The position numbers and the translations under genes were made by a program. Shown in pieces: positions 50,546 through 54,869 of a stretch of DNA of 54,869 nucleotides. This DNA is from Alphaproteobacteria bacterium (lineage in GTDB: Bacteria; Pseudomonadota; Alphaproteobacteria; Elsterales; Elsteraceae): NCBI GenBank assembly GCA_004292755.1, contig RDXE01000044.1, positions 1-54,869 of the forward strand. The letters run 5' to 3'. Every line of letters begins with the position of its first letter. Position 1 is the first letter of the stretch. The notes under the pieces are model-generated. The model searched no databases and had not been told where the DNA came from. It was given only the letters and a program-made list of their open reading frames with translations.

Positions 50546-52471
50546 ATGCTGCTGCAAATCCATGAACCCGGTCAGACGCCGGACCCGCACGAGCAAGACC
50601 GTGGCATTGCCGTCGGGATTGATCTTGGCACCACCAACTCCGTCGTCGCGCTGGCGCGCGAGGGCAAGCCCGAGGTGCTCCGCGATGCCCGCGGTGAGGC
50701 GATTGTGCCCTCCCTTGCCGCCTACTTGCCGGGGGAAGAGGACCCGATTGTCGGCGTTATGGCCCGGCGCGTGTTTCTGGATGAGCCGGAGGCCGTCGTC
50801 AGCTCAGTCAAGCGCTTGATGGGGCGCGGGGTTGAGGATTTGAAGGCCCTTGGCGGCGCCTTGCCCTACACGCTCGCTGCCGACCAGCCAGGCGGCATGG
50901 TCCGCTTGGCCGTCGGTGGCCGGGTGCTGACCCCGGTGGAAGTGTCGGCTGATATTCTGCGGGCCATGAAGGCGCGCGCCGAGATCGCAACTGGCCGCCG
51001 CGTAGACCGCGCCGTCATTACGGTGCCTGCCTACTTTGACGACGCTGCACGCACTGCCACCCGCGACGCCGCGCGTCTGGCGGGTCTGGAGGTGCTGCGG
51101 CTGGTCAATGAGCCAACCGCGGCTGCCCTTGCCTATGGCTTGGATCAGGGCGCGGAAGGGCTCTACGCGGTCTATGATCTGGGTGGCGGCACCTTCGACG
51201 TGTCTATCCTGCGCCTGCAAAAAGGTGTGTTCCAGGTGCTGGCGACAGGTGGCGATGCGGCCCTGGGCGGGGATGATTTTGACCATGCCATCGCCGATCA
51301 CTTCCTCGCAGGGCGCAGCGATATTGGCAGCGCAGCTGCGCAGCAGGCCTTGGCAACGGCGCGGTTGGCGAAGGAATGTCTGACCACTCAGGACGCAGGG
51401 TCCTGGTGGATTGACGTCGGCGCGGAGCGGATCGCCTGCGCCCTTGATCGCCCAACCCTGGAGCAATTGATCCGCCCGCTGGTTCAACGCACGCTGGAGA
51501 TCGCGCAGTCGGTGATCGCCGATGCCCGGTTGGAGCTGGATGAGATCAAGGGCGTTGTGCTGGTGGGCGGGTCGACGCGCGTGCCGCTGGTCCGCCGCTC
51601 GGTGGAGGCCTTGTTTGGTCGCCCACCGCTGTCGGACATCGATCCCGACCTTGTGGTGGCGATGGGGGCAGCGTTACAGGCGGAAGCCTTGACGGTCGGA
51701 TCAGACACCTTGCTGCTGGATGTGCTGCCCTTGTCGCTCGGCATCGAGACTATGGGCGGCTTGGTCGAAAAGGTGGTGGAGCGCAACACGCCGATCCCCG
51801 TGGCGCGCGCACAGGAATTCACCACCTTCCAGGACGGCCAGACCGCCATGGCAATCCACGTGGTGCAGGGGGAGCGGGAGACGGTTGATGGCAACCGCAG
51901 CCTAGCCCGCTTCGTCCTATCCGGGATTCCGCCGATGGTGGCAGGGGCAGCACGCATTGCCGTGACCTTCGCCGTTGATGCCGACGGGCTTTTGACTGTG
52001 TCGGCGCGGGAAGCCACCACCGGTGTTGCTGCTGAAACCGTGGTCAAGCCGTCCTACGGCCTCGACCCCGATCAAATGGCCGCCATGTTGCGCGATAGCT
52101 TGGAGCATGCGCGTGAGGACATGCAGCGTCGGCTGTTGATCGAAAGCCGGGTCGAAGCGCAGCGGGTGTTGAACGCGTTGATGGCTGCGCTGGCCGCTGA
52201 CCGCGCGCTGTTGAGTGCGGCAGAAGCTGCTGTGCTGGAGGCCGCAGCGGCCCAGGTGACCGTTGCGCTTGGCGGCTCGGATCGGGATCGCATCACACTG
52301 GCGGTGGAGGATTTGGAGCGGGCAAGTGCCACCTTCGCCCAACGCCGGATGGATGCCGCGTTCAATGCAGCGCTGAGTGGACGCCGCCTGGACGCAGTGG
52401 CTGAGACGCTGGGGGCTGCTGCGCCGTCTGGGATCCGCGATCCGGCTGCTTCCCCTGCAGCACCGGCTTGA
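50546..52471 (+). CDS. hscA: Hsp70-type chaperone HscA
   Basis: 641-residue specialised Hsp70 which uses ATP to release clusters from IscU via [50 protein letters not shown] and [11 protein letters not shown] are the ATPase signatures; the substrate domain follows from about residue 400. The length and position between hscB and fdx mark it as HscA rather than DnaK. Confidence 0.96.
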   Translation: MLLQIHEPGQTPDPHEQDRGIAVGIDLGTTNSVVALAREGKPEVLRDARGEAIVPSLAAYLPGEEDPIVGVMARRVFLDEPEAVVSSVKRLMGRGVEDLKALGGALPYTLAADQPGGMVRLAVGGRVLTPVEVSADILRAMKARAEIATGRRVDRAVITVPAYFDDAARTATRDAARLAGLEVLRLVNEPTAAALAYGLDQGAEGLYAVYDLGGGTFDVSILRLQKGVFQVLATGGDAALGGDDFDHAIADHFLAGRSDIGSAAAQQALATARLAKECLTTQDAGSWWIDVGAERIACALDRPTLEQLIRPLVQRTLEIAQSVIADARLELDEIKGVVLVGGSTRVPLVRRSVEALFGRPPLSDIDPDLVVAMGAALQAEALTVGSDTLLLDVLPLSLGIETMGGLVEKVVERNTPIPVARAQEFTTFQDGQTAMAIHVVQGERETVDGNRSLARFVLSGIPPMVAGAARIAVTFAVDADGLLTVSAREATTGVAAETVVKPSYGLDPDQMAAMLRDSLEHAREDMQRRLLIESRVEAQRVLNALMAALAADRALLSAAEAAVLEAAAAQVTVALGGSDRDRITLAVEDLERASATFAQRRMDAAFNAALSGRRLDAVAETLGAAAPSGIRDPAASPAAPA

Positions 52472-52519
52472 GTAGAACCGCGCGGGAGCCGATCTGGCAC
52501 CGCCAATGGGAGAGTGTGT

Positions 52520-52855
52520 ATGCCGAAGATGACCTTCATCGACCGCGAGGGGAATCGCCACGAGGTCGATGCGCCGGTGGGCCTGTCGGTGCTGGAGATC
52601 GCGCACCGCAACAAGATCGATCTGGAAGGCGCGTGCGAAGGCTCGCTTGCCTGCTCCACCTGCCATGTGGTGGTGGATGCTGAGGATTATGATCGGCTGT
52701 CCGACGCCAGCGAAGACGAAGAAGACATGCTGGACTTGGCTTTCGGCTTGACCCACACCTCGCGTTTGGGCTGTCAGATCATCATCACGGAAGAGCTGGA
52801 CGGCTTAACAGTGTCGCTGCCCGCTGCCACCCGCAACATGATGGTGGACAAGTGA
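52520..52855 (+). CDS. fdx: [2Fe-2S] ferredoxin of the isc operon
   Basis: 111-residue adrenodoxin-type ferredoxin. Cluster ligands are C-x5-C-x2-C in [15 protein letters not shown] and a distant Cys in [21 protein letters not shown] is the acidic partner-binding helix. It supplies electrons for cluster assembly on IscU. ATG 52520 is preceded by GGGAGAG; ATG 52529 is also possible. Its stop overlaps the iscX start. Confidence 0.96.
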   Translation: MPKMTFIDREGNRHEVDAPVGLSVLEIAHRNKIDLEGACEGSLACSTCHVVVDAEDYDRLSDASEDEEDMLDLAFGLTHTSRLGCQIIITEELDGLTVSLPAATRNMMVDK

Positions 52856-53058
52856 GCGGGCGTCTGCGCTGGACGGATGTCACCGACATCGCGATTGCGC
52901 TGGAGGACGCGCATCCTGATGTCGATATCATCAACTTGCGCTTCACGGACCTGCACCGCTGGGTGCGGGAGTTGGAGGAGTTCGGGGACGACCCCCAACG
53001 GTCCAACGAGAAGATCCTGGAAGCGATCCAGATGGCCTGGATCAAGGAACGGGAGTGA
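52852..53058 (+). CDS. iscX: IscX (YfhJ) Fe-S assembly modulator
   Basis: 68-residue acidic IscX, a small iron-binding modulator of Isc[21 protein letters not shown] and [20 protein letters not shown] are the family core. Start is GTG 52852, overlapping fdx by four bases. It overlaps the following membrane-protein gene in the same way, so the transcript continues. Confidence 0.95.
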   Translation: MSGRLRWTDVTDIAIALEDAHPDVDIINLRFTDLHRWVRELEEFGDDPQRSNEKILEAIQMAWIKERE

Positions 53059-54272
53059 CCGTCAGGCCGCGCGTGGCGACGCCCCTCGCCATGCTGCTGC
53101 TGGGACTGATCGGGCCAGTCGTTTACGTCTCGCCGACCTCGCTGGCCGCCGTGGTGCCACTGGCTGGGCTGGCGCTGCTCGCTGCCTGCCCGAGGGATCA
53201 GCTGCTGGCGGATTGGCTGACCCCCGCCTGGGTGCTGGGGTTGGTGGCGGCAGCGGCGCTGGTGACCGCCCCCACGGCACTGGACGCGGGCTGGGCATGG
53301 CAGCGGAGCGCCCGGCTGATCGCTGAGTTGCTGGCCGCCAGTCTGCTGATCGCAACACTGCCGCGCTTTGGCGAGCCGGGTCTGCGCGCCATCGCGCTGG
53401 GCTTTGGTGTCGGCGCCGCTTTTGCGTTGCTGGATCTGGCGCTGGCGGGAGCATTGAGCGGGTGGGCGCGCAGCCATCCCGATCCACACAGCATTCGCAT
53501 TTCCTACAGTCGCGGGGCTGTGGCCCATGCGTTGATGCTGGTGCCTCTTGGGGTGATGATGGCGCGCCGGGGGGCATGGGGTGTTGCCCTGGCGCTGGCG
53601 CTGCCGGGACTGGGAGCGGTGGCGGTGTTGACGTCCCTCTCCGCGCAAGTGGCGATCCTGGCGGCCGCTGTTGTGCTGGTGCTGGTGCTGGCGGTGCCAG
53701 CGACGGTCTGGGTGGTGGCCGCCATGCCCCTGGTGGCCTTGGCGCTGGCTCCGCAAATTCCCTATGACCCCAGCGGCCCCTTGGGCTGCGCCGTTGCGGC
53801 CAGCAAACCCTCCGCTCTCCATCGCCTGCACATTTGGGACTTTGTTGCCACGCGTGTCGGGGAGCGTCCCTGGCTTGGCCATGGCATCGAAGCATCACGC
53901 TCCCTGCCGGGGGGCAAGGCGGTGATTGATCTGAAAACCTGCGGTCCCCAGGCAGAGGTGATTGCCCGCGGCGAGCAAGTGCCGCTGCACCCCCACAACG
54001 CCGCCCTGCAGGTGTGGTTGGAGTTGGGGGCAGTGGGGGTGATTGCCGTTGCCATAGCCCTGGTGTTGGCGGGACGGCGCGTGGTGGCCCTGGTGGTGCG
54101 CGACCGCTGGGCAGGCGCGGCCGGGGCAGCTCTGGCAGCATCGGCGCTTTCTGCAGCGTTGATCAGCTATGGCCTGTGGCAGAACTGGTGGCTGATGATC
54201 CTGGCCCTGGTGGCGGCTGTCCACGCAACCATTGCCAGACCATCCCTCACGCGGCAGAGTGCCGCGCCATGA
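53055..54272 (+). CDS. O-antigen ligase/polymerase family membrane protein (Wzy_C)
   Basis: 405-residue polytopic membrane protein with about ten hydrophobic helices. A loop between the central and last helices contains RLHIWDFVATRVGERPWLGHGIE and PLHPHNAALQVWLELGAVG; the first of these, shortened as WDFVATRVGERPWLGHG, and the HPHN motif typify WaaL/Wzy_C proteins that join or polymerise surface glycans. The substrate is not evident. The start overlaps iscX and the stop overlaps the next start (ATGA), so it is embedded in the isc transcript although functionally unrelated. No other glycan genes are present. Confidence 0.85.
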   Translation: MTVRPRVATPLAMLLLGLIGPVVYVSPTSLAAVVPLAGLALLAACPRDQLLADWLTPAWVLGLVAAAALVTAPTALDAGWAWQRSARLIAELLAASLLIATLPRFGEPGLRAIALGFGVGAAFALLDLALAGALSGWARSHPDPHSIRISYSRGAVAHALMLVPLGVMMARRGAWGVALALALPGLGAVAVLTSLSAQVAILAAAVVLVLVLAVPATVWVVAAMPLVALALAPQIPYDPSGPLGCAVAASKPSALHRLHIWDFVATRVGERPWLGHGIEASRSLPGGKAVIDLKTCGPQAEVIARGEQVPLHPHNAALQVWLELGAVGVIAVAIALVLAGRRVVALVVRDRWAGAAGAALAASALSAALISYGLWQNWWLMILALVAAVHATIARPSLTRQSAAP

Positions 54273-54869
54273 CTGACCAGCTTGATCTCAACCTGCCCAG
54301 GGGCGCCCGCGTCGTGGTTGCGATGTCGGGTGGCGTCGATAGCGCTGTGACCGCCGCGGCGCTGGTCGAGGCCGCGCTCGCACGCATCGCCGCACTCGAG
54401 CCGCGCCTGCAGGCCTTCTCGCACCTGGACGGCGAGCGTGCACTGCGCCATGCCCGGGCCATCGACCAGCTGCGCGCCGCCGGCATCGACCTCGGCCCGC
54501 TGATGGGCCTGCCGGTGGCGGTGAAAGACCTCTACACCGTGGACGGCATGCCCACCCATGCCGGCAGCCGACTGGACATCCAGGACCTGGTGGCGCCGCA
54601 GGGACCCTTCGTGCGCAGCCTGCTCGACGCGGGTTGCGTGCTGCTGGGCAAGACGCGCTCCACCGAGCTGGCGCTCGGCGGCTTCAACCTCACGAGCCCG
54701 CCACCGTGGAACCCCTGCGACGAGCAGCAGCCGCGCATGACCGGCGGCTCCAGCCATGGCTCGGCGGCGGCGATGGCGGCCGGCGTCGCGGCCTTCACGG
54801 TCGGCTCCGACACCGGCGGCTCGGTGCGCTGGCCCGCGGCGCTGTGCGGCGTGGTCGGCTACAAGCCCA
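54269..54869 (+). CDS. hybrid reading frame: MnmA N terminus joined to an amidase-signature protein (runs off window)
   Basis: The ATG at 54269 overlaps the upstream stop and begins MTDQLDLNLPRGARVVVAM followed by SGGVDSAVTAA, the PP-loop of the tRNA 2-thiouridylase MnmA, a sensible neighbour of iscS. From about residue 29-32 (bases ~54353-54365) the product changes to an amidase-signature enzyme: LVEAALARIAALEPRLQAF, LPVAVKDLYTVDG (catalytic Lys), TGGSSHGSAAAMAAG and GSDTGGSVRWPAALCG (catalytic serines). The frame is open to the window end. Codon use in the second part looks more uniformly G/C-ending than upstream. Either the contig end is chimeric or the mnmA gene was interrupted; a functional fusion is unlikely. 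Confidence 0.8.
   Translation, partial: MTDQLDLNLPRGARVVVAMSGGVDSAVTAAALVEAALARIAALEPRLQAFSHLDGERALRHARAIDQLRAAGIDLGPLMGLPVAVKDLYTVDGMPTHAGSRLDIQDLVAPQGPFVRSLLDAGCVLLGKTRSTELALGGFNLTSPPPWNPCDEQQPRMTGGSSHGSAAAMAAGVAAFTVGSDTGGSVRWPAALCGVVGYKP

Noticed and set aside
1-54869. CRISPR arrays, insertion sequences, integrases, rRNA or tRNA genes
   Set aside because: Looked for spaced direct repeats, transposase/integrase motifs and RNA gene signatures in the gaps; none was convincing.

Overview
The window looks like a GC-rich chromosomal contig from an alphaproteobacterium, most plausibly of the Rhodospirillales/Azospirillaceae kind. The grounds are an ATP synthase zeta (DUF1476) gene, a purC-purS-purQ-purL-bolA-grxD block, a three-gene petABC operon, a full isc (not suf) operon with an alpha-type IscR, and an mtnP-mtnA-aldolase cluster like that of Rhodospirillum rubrum. 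Taxonomy is inferred from gene content only. No tRNA, rRNA, CRISPR array or insertion sequence was seen. Most start codons were chosen by family length, ribosome-binding sites and stop/start overlaps.

Layout. 1-6.4 kb (minus): purine genes purC, purS, purQ, purL, then bolA, grxD and a RarD-type permease cut by the left edge; an NRDE-family protein lies upstream. 6.4-8.1 kb: ATPase zeta, hemF and trmL. 8.3-10.9 kb (plus): petABC for the cytochrome bc1 complex, ending in a strong hairpin. 11.2-13.9 kb (plus): mtnP, mtnA and a class II aldolase, most simply read as the methylthioadenosine-to-DHAP salvage shunt. 17.8-13.8 kb (minus): five overlapping genes (isochorismatase-like hydrolase, cupin, CocE-type hydrolase, two flavodoxin-fold oxidoreductases) behind a possible sigma-54 promoter; no described pathway is recognised. 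18.2-25 kb: a secreted protein of unknown function, a chemoreceptor, a threonyl-tRNA synthetase without TGS domain and a beta-lactamase-fold hydrolase. 25-29.4 kb: a tandem pair of closely related SDR genes, then hppD and an hmgA-like gene divergent from a MarR regulator with a candidate operator at its own start codon. 29.4-30.4 kb: a very AT-rich patch leading into a GH19 endolysin-like gene. 30.4-40.9 kb (minus): two paralogous RTX-type proteins flanking leuC-leuD, followed by a divergent PEP carboxylase homologue. 41-44.9 kb (plus): methionine synthase split over two genes. 46-54.3 kb (plus): iscR, two cysteine desulfurases, iscU, iscA, hscB, hscA, fdx, iscX, an O-antigen-ligase-like gene and the start of mnmA.

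How parts fit together. The isc operon supplies Fe-S clusters (for example to the Rieske protein and LeuC) and sulfur for MnmA. The split MetH and the mtn cluster handle, respectively, methionine synthesis and disposal of methylthioadenosine. HppD and HmgA perform two successive steps of tyrosine breakdown.

The last ~500 bases are suspect. The reading frame starts as MnmA and, after about 30 codons, becomes an amidase-signature protein. This may be a chimeric contig end rather than a natural fusion. The strongest leads for new biology are the five-gene hydrolase/oxidoreductase operon, the RTX pair around leuCD and the PEP carboxylase homologue with altered active-site motifs.
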